Notes: a model not told the origin generated them from the letters alone. A stretch of DNA of 35,017 nucleotides from Hyphomicrobiales bacterium (GCA_900469625.1 UBXV01000056.1:1-35017); one strand, 5' to 3'; shown: positions 26,874 through 34,884, numbered from the stretch's first letter. Numbers and translations: made by a program.

Positions 26874-27413
26874 ATGCAACTTAGCGTCAACGAATCAAAT
26901 GAACTGAATCAAAACACTTATTTTGAGGATGCCCTCAAAGGCCTTTCCATCGAAGCCCAAGCGATCGCCAGAGCCACCGCCACGCTCATTTTGGATGAAA
27001 TGGCCTACGGTGACTTTTCATGGACGGTTTGGCACGAAGGTATTCGGCTCTTTGACTTCCGGAATCCCGGATCCTATCGCGACGTGAACGCAATCCGGAA
27101 AGAAGCTCTGGGTGTGCAGGGGCACAACTCCGGTGCTCAACAGCGCATCAGCGCATTGAGCAACAATGAACTTGCCCAGCTCCTTCCGAGGGTCACGGAC
27201 GAAATTCGGAGTAGTCGGGACGTTGGCGGACATTTCCGTTGGGTCGCTCTCCACGAAAACCGCCTTGCCGATTTCCGCGATTGCCTTGCGGCTGGGGATT
27301 TCGAAGAAATTCGCCGCATCTACAACGATTGCCAAGGGCACAACCCCAATGCTCGCAGCCTTCTGGCGGGCATTTCGAATGGACACCTGACAACATTCAT
27401 CAATGCGCTTTAG
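26874..27413 (+). CDS. Unrecognised protein with two internal repeats
   Basis: 179 residues. The ATG at 26874 follows AGGGGAGG-ATAAA, a near-perfect ribosome site, so this is very probably a real gene. I recognise no family. About 45 N-terminal residues (acidic, then helical) precede two related units of about 61 residues. Unit 1 (46-107) has G46, F48, W50, H54, E55, DFR 61-63, IR 74-75, QGHN 82-85, SN 96-97 and L100. Unit 2 (119-179) has G119, F121, W123, H127, E128, DFR 133-135, IR 146-147, QGHN 154-157, SN 168-169 and L172. There is no signal peptide or membrane helix, so it should be cytosolic. Early codons are AT-richer than those of neighbouring genes. Its position beyond tRNA-Arg suggests acquired DNA. 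The conserved W, H and QGHN could form a binding surface; no function is claimed. Confidence 0.75.
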   Translation: MQLSVNESNELNQNTYFEDALKGLSIEAQAIARATATLILDEMAYGDFSWTVWHEGIRLFDFRNPGSYRDVNAIRKEALGVQGHNSGAQQRISALSNNELAQLLPRVTDEIRSSRDVGGHFRWVALHENRLADFRDCLAAGDFEEIRRIYNDCQGHNPNARSLLAGISNGHLTTFINAL

Positions 27414-27427
27414 CTGAACCAGCCTAA

Positions 27428-27466
27428 CTTGTATCAGGGGTGACAATCGAACATCCCTGATACAAG
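27428..27466 (+). terminator. Long stem-loop after the orphan gene
   Basis: CTTGTATCAGGGGTG (27428-27442) pairs with CATCCCTGATACAAG (27452-27466) over 15 bp, with one G-U and a 9-base loop. The G-U pair is compatible only with the plus-strand RNA. There is no U tract, so it may be a 3' end stabiliser or a weak terminator rather than a canonical one. Confidence 0.5.
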
Positions 27467-27628
27467 AGTGTTCACGGCGCATGGGTTGGAGTTCTTCTCA
27501 ACCAGCACCTGCATCCCACACGCTCCAAACCGCAACGAACGCGGTGCGCCGGATCGCTTCAGCGAATCGAACGCCACAGCCATCGTCAGCGGCGAATTTC
27601 AGAAGCGTTAGCGCATGGGGCAACACGA

Positions 27629-28222
27629 TTGATTTACCTGCTTCGCCACGGAGAAACCGTGTGGAACACCTTGCACCGCTTCCGGGGTCGCCTTGATTCT
27701 CCGCTGACGGACCGCGGTATCGAACAAGCCGACACCGTCGCCGACCTCCTCCTGAGCGAGATTTCAACGAGCCGGCAAGCATTTGGGATCGACGTCAGCC
27801 CCTTGGGTCGTGCGCGCCAGACGGCCGAACGCATCAGGCGGGTGATTCCCCAGATCGCCCGCGAAGAGCCACGGCTGGCGGAGGTTTCGGCCGGCACTTG
27901 GGATGGTATGACGAAGTTCGAGATCGACAATGAATTTCCCGGAATGCTCGATGACGCGGACGCATTTGACTGGTATTTCAGGTCTCCAGACGGCGAAAGC
28001 TTCGATGCGGCGTGCGCCCGGGCAAGGGCCTGGCTTGCCGACACGCATTTGCCAACCATCGCGATTTCCCACGGCCTGTTTGGTCGATTGATACGCGGCG
28101 TCTATTCCGGTCTCTCCAGGCGAGAAATGCTGGAGCTGCCCGTACCCCAGGACAGCTTCTATCATCTGCGCAGCGGAGAATTTGTCCTCGTCAGCGCCTC
28201 GACAGCAGATGTTTTGAGTTAG
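27629..28222 (+). CDS. Histidine phosphatase (phosphoglycerate mutase-like) protein
   Basis: 197 residues from a TTG at 27629. No in-frame ATG gives a full domain, and the catalytic motif sits at the very N-terminus (MIYLLRHGETVWN, R6-H7-G8), so the TTG is required. The second catalytic histidine is in TIAISHGLFGRLIRG. The acid residue is probably E in AEVSAGTWDGM. SPLGRARQTAERI is the usual phosphate-pocket sequence. The superfamily covers mutases and phosphatases acting on sugar phosphates, cobalamin intermediates or nucleotides; the substrate here is unknown. The ribosome site is weak. It is not part of a cobalamin cluster. Confidence 0.9.
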   Translation: MIYLLRHGETVWNTLHRFRGRLDSPLTDRGIEQADTVADLLLSEISTSRQAFGIDVSPLGRARQTAERIRRVIPQIAREEPRLAEVSAGTWDGMTKFEIDNEFPGMLDDADAFDWYFRSPDGESFDAACARARAWLADTHLPTIAISHGLFGRLIRGVYSGLSRREMLELPVPQDSFYHLRSGEFVLVSASTADVLS

Positions 28223-28267
28223 CGGTCGCCGCGCACCATGGCCCACGGCCGCAATCGTGACTTTGAA

Positions 28268-28286
28268 GGCGCAGCGCTCCTGCGCC
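28268..28286. terminator. Short GC hairpin after the histidine phosphatase gene
   Basis: GGCGCAG-CGCTC-CTGCGCC is a perfect 7-bp stem 45 bases after the stop codon. No U tract follows, so termination is uncertain. Confidence 0.3.
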
Positions 28287-28396
28287 CCGGGTTCGGAAAA
28301 CGGGAGACGATGGTGATCCCGCACCTCAATTCGGTTGCAATTGCTCGGGTACAACGGAACCCGCAGATTGATTCCCCCCGACAGAAAGGACCTTAA

Positions 28397-29470
28397 ATGA
28401 CCACGAGATTGCGCGTCGGCGTACTCTTCGGAGGCCAATCCTCCGAGCATGAGGTTTCCATTCTATCGGCGCGCAACGTTCTTGGCGCCATCGACCCGCG
28501 CACATACGAGACCGTGCCGATTCTCATCGACCGGAGCGGCCAATGGCTGTTGATCGAAGCGGATCAAGCCACCCTCCCCGCCGACATTGTCTATGCGGGC
28601 ACGAAAGTCTGCCTGGTGCCGGGCGGGCGCGGCCGTCTGATTGCCTTCGATGTCGCCCAAGGCGCCGTTGATCCGCCGGCAATCGATATCCTGTTTCCGG
28701 TCCTGCATGGGTTGTTTGGTGAAGACGGGTCGATGCAAGGGTTGGCGCGGGCATGCAATATCCCGTTGGTCGGCTGCGGCATCCTGGGATCGGCAACCGC
28801 CATCGACAAGGACATGGCCAAGCGACTGCTGCGCGAGGCCGGGCTGCCAGTTGCCCGCTCCATCACGGTCAAGTCCGATCAACGCTCGCACTTCGACGAC
28901 GTCAGCGCCGCGCTCGGACTGCCGGTGTTCGTCAAACCGGCGCGGCAGGGGTCATCGGTCGGGGTCAGCAAGGCGCGAACGGCCGCGGAGTTGCAGGACG
29001 CGCTCGACGAAGGCTTCAAGTTCGACAGCAAGGTTCTGATCGAGGAATTCGTCAAGGCGCGGGAAATCGAATGCGCCGTGCTCGAACGGCCGGATGGAAG
29101 CCTGACGGTTTCCGTTCCCGGCGAGATTGCAGCCAACGCCAGCCACGGTTTCTACACCTATGAGGCGAAATACATCGACGAGGATGGCGCAGCCATCAGC
29201 GTCCCGGCAGATTTGCCGCAGGAGGTCACGCAGCGCCTCCAGGACATGGCCGCTCAGGCCTTCGTCGCGCTTGGTTGCGAAGGGCTCGCGCGCGTCGACT
29301 TCTTCGTCCGTCCGGACATGAGCGTCGTGATCAACGAGGTCAACACCATGCCGGGCTTCACCGATATCAGCATGTATCCGAAAGCCATGGCTGCAAGCGG
29401 CGTGCCCTACCCTGACCTCGTCGGCCTGTTGATCGAACACGGATTGGCGAGAGCCAGGCGAAGCCTCTAG
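28397..29470 (+). CDS. ddlA: D-alanine-D-alanine ligase
   Basis: 357 residues. It joins two D-alanines with ATP in the cytosol to supply peptidoglycan precursor stems. The N-terminal signature FGGQSSEHEVS is at 11-21. The ATP-grasp parts include VFVKPARQGSSVGVSKA and the metal-binding VVINEVNTMPGFTDISMYP. FYTYEAKY in the omega loop carries the Tyr typical of D-Ala-D-Ala rather than D-Ala-D-lactate ligases. It stands alone, away from any mur/fts cluster, so it is probably a second (DdlA-type) ligase beside a ddlB in the division cluster. GAAAGGA precedes the ATG. Confidence 0.95.
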   Translation: MTTRLRVGVLFGGQSSEHEVSILSARNVLGAIDPRTYETVPILIDRSGQWLLIEADQATLPADIVYAGTKVCLVPGGRGRLIAFDVAQGAVDPPAIDILFPVLHGLFGEDGSMQGLARACNIPLVGCGILGSATAIDKDMAKRLLREAGLPVARSITVKSDQRSHFDDVSAALGLPVFVKPARQGSSVGVSKARTAAELQDALDEGFKFDSKVLIEEFVKAREIECAVLERPDGSLTVSVPGEIAANASHGFYTYEAKYIDEDGAAISVPADLPQEVTQRLQDMAAQAFVALGCEGLARVDFFVRPDMSVVINEVNTMPGFTDISMYPKAMAASGVPYPDLVGLLIEHGLARARRSL

Positions 29471-29867
29471 GCGCTAAAGGCTGTTCACGCCAATCGCGCG
29501 TTCTTTACGGCCTCTTTGCAAATCGGAAAGCGCGATCTCCGATACATAATGCTACTTCCCGTAGCAGACGGATTCAGCTAAGAGTGTGGCGCAGCACGTT
29601 TCGCTGTCTTTTTCTGGAGTTCTGCTTTGCCATTATAAGCCCCGGTCTCGCTAGTTTCACCCTGTACACCCGATAGCCACCGCTGTCGGGACGCGAATTT
29701 GCGCGTCTGTCGAGGTGACGGTTCGAGACCGGAATGGCATTGCCGACCCGTCGCCGCATGAACAGTCGTGCGGATCGAACCTTACCGAAACGCTGCCAGA
29801 CCGCGTCCCCTGAACGGGTGCTCCAACCGTCGTCTCGATGGACTTCCAATCGGAAGAACCAGACGAC
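29471..29867. other. Structured intergenic region between ddlA and the DUF1062 gene
   Basis: 397 bp without a supportable gene. It contains a small hairpin GCTAC-TTCCC-GTAGC near 29551-29565, the multi-helix element at 29642-29732, and a further weak stem CCGCA/TGCGG about 29753-29772. The promoter of the DUF1062 gene must lie here. Confidence 0.5.
29642..29732 (+). ncRNA. Candidate structured RNA element in the DUF1062 leader
   Basis: Four nested helices fall in 91 bases. P1 is CCGGTCTCG (29642-29650) with CGAGACCGG (29724-29732). P2 is TCACC (29657-29661) with GGTGA (29714-29718). P3 is CCCGATAGC (29669-29677) with GCTGTCGGG (29682-29690) around CACC. P4 is ACGCG (29691-29695) with CGCGT (29702-29706). 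P3 and P4 are adjacent arms inside P1/P2, giving a three-way junction. The T-G pair in P3 works only in plus-strand RNA. It ends 135 bases before the DUF1062 start. No known riboswitch consensus was recognised. Confidence 0.45.
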
Positions 29868-30494
29868 ATGTCTCATACACTCCTGGTCCAATGGACCATC
29901 GTGCCCAAGATCGCACCACGGGCCCTCATCGCTTGCAATCGCTGCCGAACGACACGCGCGTTCGTTCCGAGCGGCAAGACGAGGCTCAATGCCAACGGTC
30001 GACGGCTGGATGCCTGGCTGATCTATCGCTGCAGCGATTGCGACAACACCTGGAACCGCCCAATCTTCGAGCGTCGCCATGTCGGCGACATCGATCCGGC
30101 CGACCTTTGCGCGCTGCAAAACAACGATGAGATCTTTATCGAGAAAGTGGCCTTCGATATCGATGGCTTGCGCCGGCACGCGGGGCAAGTCGAAGAGTTC
30201 TCAGACGTTCATCTGCGAAAAGCGATCCTGCAACCGGCGGCCGGATCGCCAACGCGCCTCGAGATCCTCTTCGACCTGGCGATGAAATCCTCGCTCAGAA
30301 CGGAGCGTCTGCTGTCGGCGGAGCTCGGCCTGTCGCGCAGTCGCATCGCCACCCTTGCAGACGCAGGCCGTGTCGCCGCAATACCGCCCGGCAGAAACGC
30401 GTTGCAACGCGCGCTCAAGGATGAAATGCGCGTCGTCATCGACCTTGCCGACGAAGCCGACCGCAACGCGATCCTCAGCCGCGCGGGGCCGTAA
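29868..30494 (+). CDS. DUF1062 protein with zinc-ribbon-like cysteines
   Basis: 208 residues from the ATG at 29868 (GGAAGA upstream); an ATG ten codons earlier lacks a ribosome site. The start MSHTLLVQWTIVPKIAPRAL and LNANGRRLDAWLIYRC followed by TWNRPIFERR are characteristic of DUF1062. Two CxxC pairs (C23/C26 and C55/C58) should bind zinc. The C-terminal half has helix-turn-helix-like sequence (LLSAELGLSRSRIATLADAG), so nucleic-acid binding is plausible but unproven. The function of the family is unknown. It is preceded by the structured element at 29642-29732. Confidence 0.88.
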   Translation: MSHTLLVQWTIVPKIAPRALIACNRCRTTRAFVPSGKTRLNANGRRLDAWLIYRCSDCDNTWNRPIFERRHVGDIDPADLCALQNNDEIFIEKVAFDIDGLRRHAGQVEEFSDVHLRKAILQPAAGSPTRLEILFDLAMKSSLRTERLLSAELGLSRSRIATLADAGRVAAIPPGRNALQRALKDEMRVVIDLADEADRNAILSRAGP

Positions 30495-30552
30495 CGGCGG
30501 GATCCGCTCTCGATGCTATGGAAGGTGTCAACGGGCGAACGACGACAAGAAA

Positions 30553-30584
30553 AAGGGCTCCGATTCCGTTGGAGCCCTTCTTCT
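30553..30584. terminator. Bidirectional terminator between the DUF1062 and outer-membrane protein genes
   Basis: AAGGGCTCC (30553-30561), 9-base loop, GGAGCCCTT (30571-30579). The plus strand runs into CTTCTT. The minus strand runs into CTTTTTCTT, the better U tract. It can serve both convergent genes. Confidence 0.82.
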
Positions 30585-30599
30585 TGGTCGCGATGGCAT

Positions 30600-31247
30600 C
30601 TAGAACTTCACGCCGATGCCGACGGTGAACTGATGCTGGTCGAAATCGACGTTGGCGCCGCCGATGTCCTTGTCGCCATAATCGTTGTAGCGATACTCGG
30701 CCCGGCCAAACAGACTGTCGGTAAAGGCGTAATCGACGCCCGCGCCGATGGTCCAGCCATTAAAGGTTTCTTTTTCCTTGGATGCCCCAGGCACATCGAC
30801 GAAACCGCGCGTAATCGCCCAGCCACCGGTCGCATAGACAAGCGCCTTGTCGTTGACGACATAGCCGACACGGCCGCGCACGGAACCGGACACGTCAGTG
30901 CCAACCTCAGGCGAGGTGCCGAAAATATCGAACGTCTTGTCGTTCCAGTTGTAGCTGACGTCGCCCTCGATGCCGTAGACCCAATCGTCGTGCTGGTAGT
31001 TGAAGCCGGCGAAGGCACCAAGCAGGCCACCATTGAAATCCTTGGACGCGCTTGCACCCGGCGTACTGAAATCGCCATTGAGCCAGCCGCCGCCGCCTTG
31101 CAGGCCGACATATCCACCCGTCCACACGAAGGTCGGCGCAGCCTCCACCAGGGGTGCCGGCTCAAGGTTTTCGGTCAAATCGGCGGCCAATGCCGCCGGC
31201 GCTAGCGCTGCTGTGGCGATCAATGCAACAAGCACATGCCTGATCAT
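30600..31247 (-). CDS. Outer-membrane beta-barrel protein (Omp25/31-like)
   Basis: 215 residues from the ATG at 31245-31247, with AGGAG eight bases upstream; the longer frame is not needed. The signal peptide is MIRHVLVALIATAALAPAA with cleavage after ALA near 21. WTGGYVGLQGGGGW starts the barrel. Alternating strands follow, including VRGRVGYVVNDKALVYATGG, AGVDYAFTDSLFGRAEYRYND and a C-terminal GVKF ending in Phe, the usual insertion signal. This is the small eight-strand porin-like family abundant in rhizobia and Brucella. A CTATAT box lies about 45 bases before the ATG on the minus strand, a likely -10, though no good -35 pairs with it. Confidence 0.93.
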   Translation of the reverse strand: MIRHVLVALIATAALAPAALAADLTENLEPAPLVEAAPTFVWTGGYVGLQGGGGWLNGDFSTPGASASKDFNGGLLGAFAGFNYQHDDWVYGIEGDVSYNWNDKTFDIFGTSPEVGTDVSGSVRGRVGYVVNDKALVYATGGWAITRGFVDVPGASKEKETFNGWTIGAGVDYAFTDSLFGRAEYRYNDYGDKDIGGANVDFDQHQFTVGIGVKF

Positions 31248-31408
31248 CTCAGATGCTCCTGTTGGTCCGAACAAAGATTAACAACTTATATAGGGCGCGT
31301 CTGCCGAAAAGGCCCCCTGCGGCGCAAGAATAATGATGCGCGCGTTCCAAATAGCCTGCTTGGACCGATCAAATCAGCGGGGACGAAAGAGACCATCGCG
31401 CGGAGCGC

Positions 31409-31891
31409 TCAGTTGCCGCCGATACGGGCGCCTTCCAGCCGATCCCCGGGCTTGATGCCGAGGCGCTTGACCGTTCCGGCATTGAGTTCCAGCACGAATG
31501 CCACCGGTTCTTTCGAATCGATGATCGCTTCCGAAAAAGGAACCGCGTCCTGATGGACGGCGCGAACGATGCCGCTCTTGTCGGCAAACAGCATGTCGAG
31601 TGCCAGATGGGTATTCTTCATCCACATCATCACCCGGCGGGTTTCGCCGAAATCGAACAGCATGCCATGGTCAGGCGCCATCGAGCGGCGAAACATCAGG
31701 CCCTGTTCGCGCTGCGCCGCATCGACCGCAAGCTCCACGGTCAATTCGTGTACCTTGTTGTCGGCCGTCACCACGCGCATGCGATCGGTGGTGAACTGCA
31801 CCTCCGCGAATGCCACCGCGCAGAACAGCAGCGCCAACAAAAAAAGCGCCGTGGCGGCGCTTCTCGCAGTCAAGGTCCTGGCCATCGACAT
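31409..31891 (-). CDS. Secreted DUF192 protein
   Basis: 160 residues. The signal peptide covers about 1-29 (ALFLLALLFCAVAFA then EVQF). The DUF192 core is clear: REQGLMFRRSMAPDHGMLFD, RRVMMWMKNTHLALDMLF and FVLELNAGTVKRLGI. The family is small, periplasmic or extracytoplasmic, and of unknown function. The ATG overlaps the stop of the cold-shock gene as ATGA (31889-31893), so it is translationally coupled to a nucleic-acid-binding protein. It is odd for an exported protein to be coupled this way. Confidence 0.92.
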   Translation of the reverse strand: MSMARTLTARSAATALFLLALLFCAVAFAEVQFTTDRMRVVTADNKVHELTVELAVDAAQREQGLMFRRSMAPDHGMLFDFGETRRVMMWMKNTHLALDMLFADKSGIVRAVHQDAVPFSEAIIDSKEPVAFVLELNAGTVKRLGIKPGDRLEGARIGGN

Positions 31892-32469
31892 CAGTGCGAA
31901 CGGCTCGTCGGCGTCGGGCCGTCCGGATGGATCTCGGCGGCCATCAGCCCCTTCTCGCCATCGCCGAAGCGCACCAGAACCACTTGGCCGGGGCGCAATT
32001 CGGTCAGGCCGAACCGGCGCAGCGTTTCCATGTGGACGAAGATATCCTCCGTCCCCTCGCCGCGGGTCAGGAAGCCGAACCCCTTGGTCCGGTTAAACCA
32101 CTTGACAAGCACGCGCTCGAGACCGCTCGTCGGCGTGACCTGCACGTGGGTCCTGATCGGCGGCAGTTGCGAGGGATGAATGGCCGTCGACTGGTCCATC
32201 GAAAGGATACGGAAGGCCTGATAACCGCGATCGCGCTTCTGGATCAGAGCGACGACACGAGCCCCTTCGAGCACAGTCTGGTAGCCGTCGCGCCTGAGGC
32301 AGGTCACGTGAACCAGCACGTCCTGCATGCCGTTGTCGGGCACGATGAAGCCGAAGCCCTTGGCGACATCGAACCATTTGATCACGCCGGTGATTTCGAC
32401 GAGGTCGAGGGCGTCGCTGCCAAAATCGTCATCTTGCATGACGTCTTTTGAAGATGTCCTATCCGCCAT
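31891..32469 (-). CDS. Double cold-shock-domain protein
   Basis: 192 residues with two cold-shock domains. Domain 1 has KWFDVAKGFGFI at 31-42 (RNP1) and DVLVHV at 50-55 (RNP2). Domain 2 has KWFNRTKGFGFL at 123-134 and DIFVHM at 142-147. The acidic N-terminus and the linker are predicted flexible. Single-domain Csp proteins are about 70 residues; the tandem form is common in alphaproteobacteria. It should bind single-stranded RNA or DNA and act as an RNA chaperone. GGGAGAGA lies directly before the ATG. It overlaps the DUF192 gene by four bases. Confidence 0.95.
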   Translation of the reverse strand: MADRTSSKDVMQDDDFGSDALDLVEITGVIKWFDVAKGFGFIVPDNGMQDVLVHVTCLRRDGYQTVLEGARVVALIQKRDRGYQAFRILSMDQSTAIHPSQLPPIRTHVQVTPTSGLERVLVKWFNRTKGFGFLTRGEGTEDIFVHMETLRRFGLTELRPGQVVLVRFGDGEKGLMAAEIHPDGPTPTSRSH

Positions 32470-32660
32470 TCTCTCCCAGCCCCTCGTTTACGCGCGACTA
32501 CCGACTACGGTTAACTGATTCTTATTGACCAGAATAACATCGTCCCGCCGCTGATGCGCAAGACCCCCGGCGTAATTTGGCCAAGACCTAATCTAGGGAC
32601 GCAGCCTTGCCTCTGGCTTGCCGGCAGCTAAGTATACGCCATCTTATTCGAAACAGGGAC

Positions 32661-33107
32661 ATGGCAATGCGTTATCTGCACACGATGGTTCGCGTCAAAA
32701 ATCTGGACGAGGCCTTGAGGTTCTACTGTACGCTTTTCGGCCTCAGCGAAATTCGCCGCTACGAGAACGAAAAAGGCCGTTTCACGCTCGTTTTCCTGGC
32801 CGCCCCCGGAGATCTTGACCGGGCCAAGGGTGAGCTCTCGCCGTGCCTGGAACTGACCTACAATTGGGATAGCGAGGACTATACTGGTGGGCGCAACTTT
32901 GGTCACCTGGCCTATGAGGTGGATGACATCTATGGCTTCTGCCAGAACCTCATGGACAATGGCGTGACGATCAACCGCCCGCCACGCGATGGCCACATGG
33001 CTTTCGTGCGCTCGCCCGACGGTATCTCGATCGAGATCCTGCAGAAGGGCGCTAACCTGCCCGCCCAGGAGCCCTGGGCCTCCATGGCCAACACCGGCGC
33101 CTGGTAA
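32661..33107 (+). CDS. Glyoxalase I-like (lactoylglutathione lyase, VOC) protein
   Basis: 148 residues from the ATG at 32661; an ATG two codons later is equally possible. The four metal ligands of glyoxalase I are in place: H7 (YLHTMVRV), E64 (CLELTYNW), H82 (FGHLAYEV) and E125 (SIEILQ). TYNWDSEDYTGGRNFGHLAY is very close to the glutathione-dependent enzyme. It isomerises the hemithioacetal of methylglyoxal and glutathione to S-lactoylglutathione in the cytosol. Known GloA enzymes are slightly shorter (about 135 residues); the extra C-terminal tail after 130 is polar. No GloB is adjacent. Confidence 0.9.
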   Translation: MAMRYLHTMVRVKNLDEALRFYCTLFGLSEIRRYENEKGRFTLVFLAAPGDLDRAKGELSPCLELTYNWDSEDYTGGRNFGHLAYEVDDIYGFCQNLMDNGVTINRPPRDGHMAFVRSPDGISIEILQKGANLPAQEPWASMANTGAW

Positions 33108-33510
33108 GCCTCGCGCAACTCTGACCGCCGATGATTGATGTCTGTCGCCGGGAATTCCGGCTTGGCACAGTCTGGTCGCGGATCCCTCGAAATGATGAAT
33201 GATCCGGGGCCCGGCACCGACACCGGGCCTTCGCATGCTGGGCGCATGCGGGCTCCAAGGTTAGCGCCAGTTTACAAATCACGTATCGTTCAGTAACTTT
33301 CCGCGCGAAACGTTGATACGGGGTCTAATCCGCGATGTCTCGTGGTGATATTCCCTGACAGTAATTGGCCTAATCCTTCCCGCGGCGATCCTTTCGGCCT
33401 GCCGCGCGAAATTCGTGTTTGTTTGTTCTGAGCGATGTTTCGGAACTGAGACTTAATGCGTGAAAAGGTGACGATCTCACCGGTCATGCACGGAGAGCGG
33501 GGATTGGACG
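33108..33510. other. Intergenic region before the M15-like lipoprotein gene
   Basis: 403 bp. It contains the hairpin at 33208-33229, and its second half must carry the promoter of the next gene. No coding sequence or clear -35/-10 pair is supported. Confidence 0.5.
33208..33229 (+). terminator. Hairpin after the glyoxalase I-like gene
   Basis: GGCCCGG (33208-33214), loop CACCGACA, CCGGGCC (33223-33229), followed by TTCG. The perfect 7-bp GC stem lies about 100 bases after the stop, but the U tract is very short. Confidence 0.4.
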
Positions 33511-34884
33511 TTGCAACATCGGGAAACCAAGAGGGCGCTGCTGTCGTCGTTCAGCCGCGCCGCCGTGATATCCGTCTCAATGCTCGCCTTGAGCGGTTGC
33601 GTCTCCGCGGTCGCCGACAACGAGGCGGCCAACGCCTTGACCGCCGAGCAGGCGCAGCAACCCGTTGAAGTCGCCGATTCGGCTGCGGCCGGCGCGACCG
33701 TTCGCGACGCCCAGGTTTCGGCGGTCGGCAGCAATCAGCAGACGGCACAGACCAGCGGCACCCTTGCGCCGGGCCAGGATCCCACACAGCAGGGTGGACC
33801 GCTCGCGATGCAAAGCACGGGCCTGCGTGCGGCTTCCTCCAGCATCTTCGGTCAGGCGCCTGCAGCCGGCGCGCAGGCAGCGACCACCGGCGCACAACCG
33901 CAGGCGACAGGTTCGATCCCGGTAACGGGCGGCGTCCAACCGACCATGAACGCGACGACGAACAGCCTCTTCGGGACGCGCCCGGCACAGCTTCAACCGC
34001 AGCCACAGCCGATTGTCCAACCCCAACAGGGCGCACAGAACGAGACCCAGACGGCTCCTCCGGAAACGGCGGTCATGGCCTATGCCGCCCCCGAAAGCGC
34101 CACCCTTCCCGCCTCGGTGCCGCTGCCCTTGAGTGCCCAGGCCGCCCTTGGCGGCAAAACCTCGCGGGTACTGCAGCCGGTACAGGCCACGGAACAGGCG
34201 CTGTCTGAACCGCAGGACGCTGAAGTCGCCGCAGCCGTGCCGGACGACAAGTCCAGCCAGAGCGATGACGAGAGCTCAAAGACCTGGACGCTCGCGAGCC
34301 TCTTTGCCGGAAAGCGCAAGGAAAAGCAGCAACAGGCGACGGCGCGCGCGGCACAGCCCGCCGAGAAGAAGACGATCACAACAAGCAATGCCAGCCAGCC
34401 GCAGATGGCCTCGCTCGCCTATAGCAGCCTGCCCGGGGTCAAAATGAGCCCGCTGTTCAGCGTTGCCCATGAAGACCATGCTGCTGACGAAGAGGATGCA
34501 CCGGTGCAAGTCGCTTCACTTTCCGGCCTTGCCCGCCTGGCACCCAGCGGACTGATCCTGCAGACCGAAAAGGTGGATGCCGGATGCTTCAAGCCCGAAT
34601 TGATGCAGATGCTGAAGCAGGTCGAGACGCATTACGGCAAAAAGGTCATGGTCACGTCGGGGCTGCGTCCGATCAAGGTCAACCGCTCCAAGCAGTCCCT
34701 GCACACCCGTTGCGAAGCCGCCGATATCCAGGTCCAGGGCGTCAGCAAGTGGGAGCTAGCCGATTTCCTGCGCAGCGTTCCCGGGCGCGGTGGTGTCGGC
34801 ACCTACTGCCATACGGAATCGGTTCATATCGATATCGGCACCCAGCGCGACTGGAACTGGCGCTGCCGCCGCAACAAGGGCTGA
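33511..34884 (+). CDS. Lipoprotein with C-terminal M15/YcbK (DUF882)-like peptidase domain
   Basis: 457 residues from a TTG at 33511; the next in-frame ATG would remove most of the signal peptide. The signal ends in a lipobox, LSGC, with Cys30 to be lipidated. Residues about 40-330 are a Gln/Ala/Pro/Thr-rich linker (many Q-T-A-P runs) that looks disordered, long enough to span the periplasm. The last 110 residues hold the D-Ala-D-Ala-peptidase-like motifs: SLHTRCEAADI (SxHxxxxAxD) and TESVHIDIG (HxD). Such domains bind Zn and act on peptidoglycan or resemble YcbK. The Cys in place of the usual Gly in the first motif is unusual but not damaging. Substrate is inferred. Confidence 0.86.
   Translation: MQHRETKRALLSSFSRAAVISVSMLALSGCVSAVADNEAANALTAEQAQQPVEVADSAAAGATVRDAQVSAVGSNQQTAQTSGTLAPGQDPTQQGGPLAMQSTGLRAASSSIFGQAPAAGAQAATTGAQPQATGSIPVTGGVQPTMNATTNSLFGTRPAQLQPQPQPIVQPQQGAQNETQTAPPETAVMAYAAPESATLPASVPLPLSAQAALGGKTSRVLQPVQATEQALSEPQDAEVAAAVPDDKSSQSDDESSKTWTLASLFAGKRKEKQQQATARAAQPAEKKTITTSNASQPQMASLAYSSLPGVKMSPLFSVAHEDHAADEEDAPVQVASLSGLARLAPSGLILQTEKVDAGCFKPELMQMLKQVETHYGKKVMVTSGLRPIKVNRSKQSLHTRCEAADIQVQGVSKWELADFLRSVPGRGGVGTYCHTESVHIDIGTQRDWNWRCRRNKG

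Noticed and set aside
26277-26890. Open frames on both strands after tRNA-Arg (26277-26705 plus, 26387-26890 minus)
   Set aside because: No ribosome site, no recognised motif and mutual overlap. The minus frame also runs into the ribosome site of the orphan gene. A short unknown gene cannot be fully excluded.
29574-30188. 204-codon minus-strand frame before and within the DUF1062 gene
   Set aside because: It overlaps the clear DUF1062 coding sequence and the structured element, and has no recognisable family.
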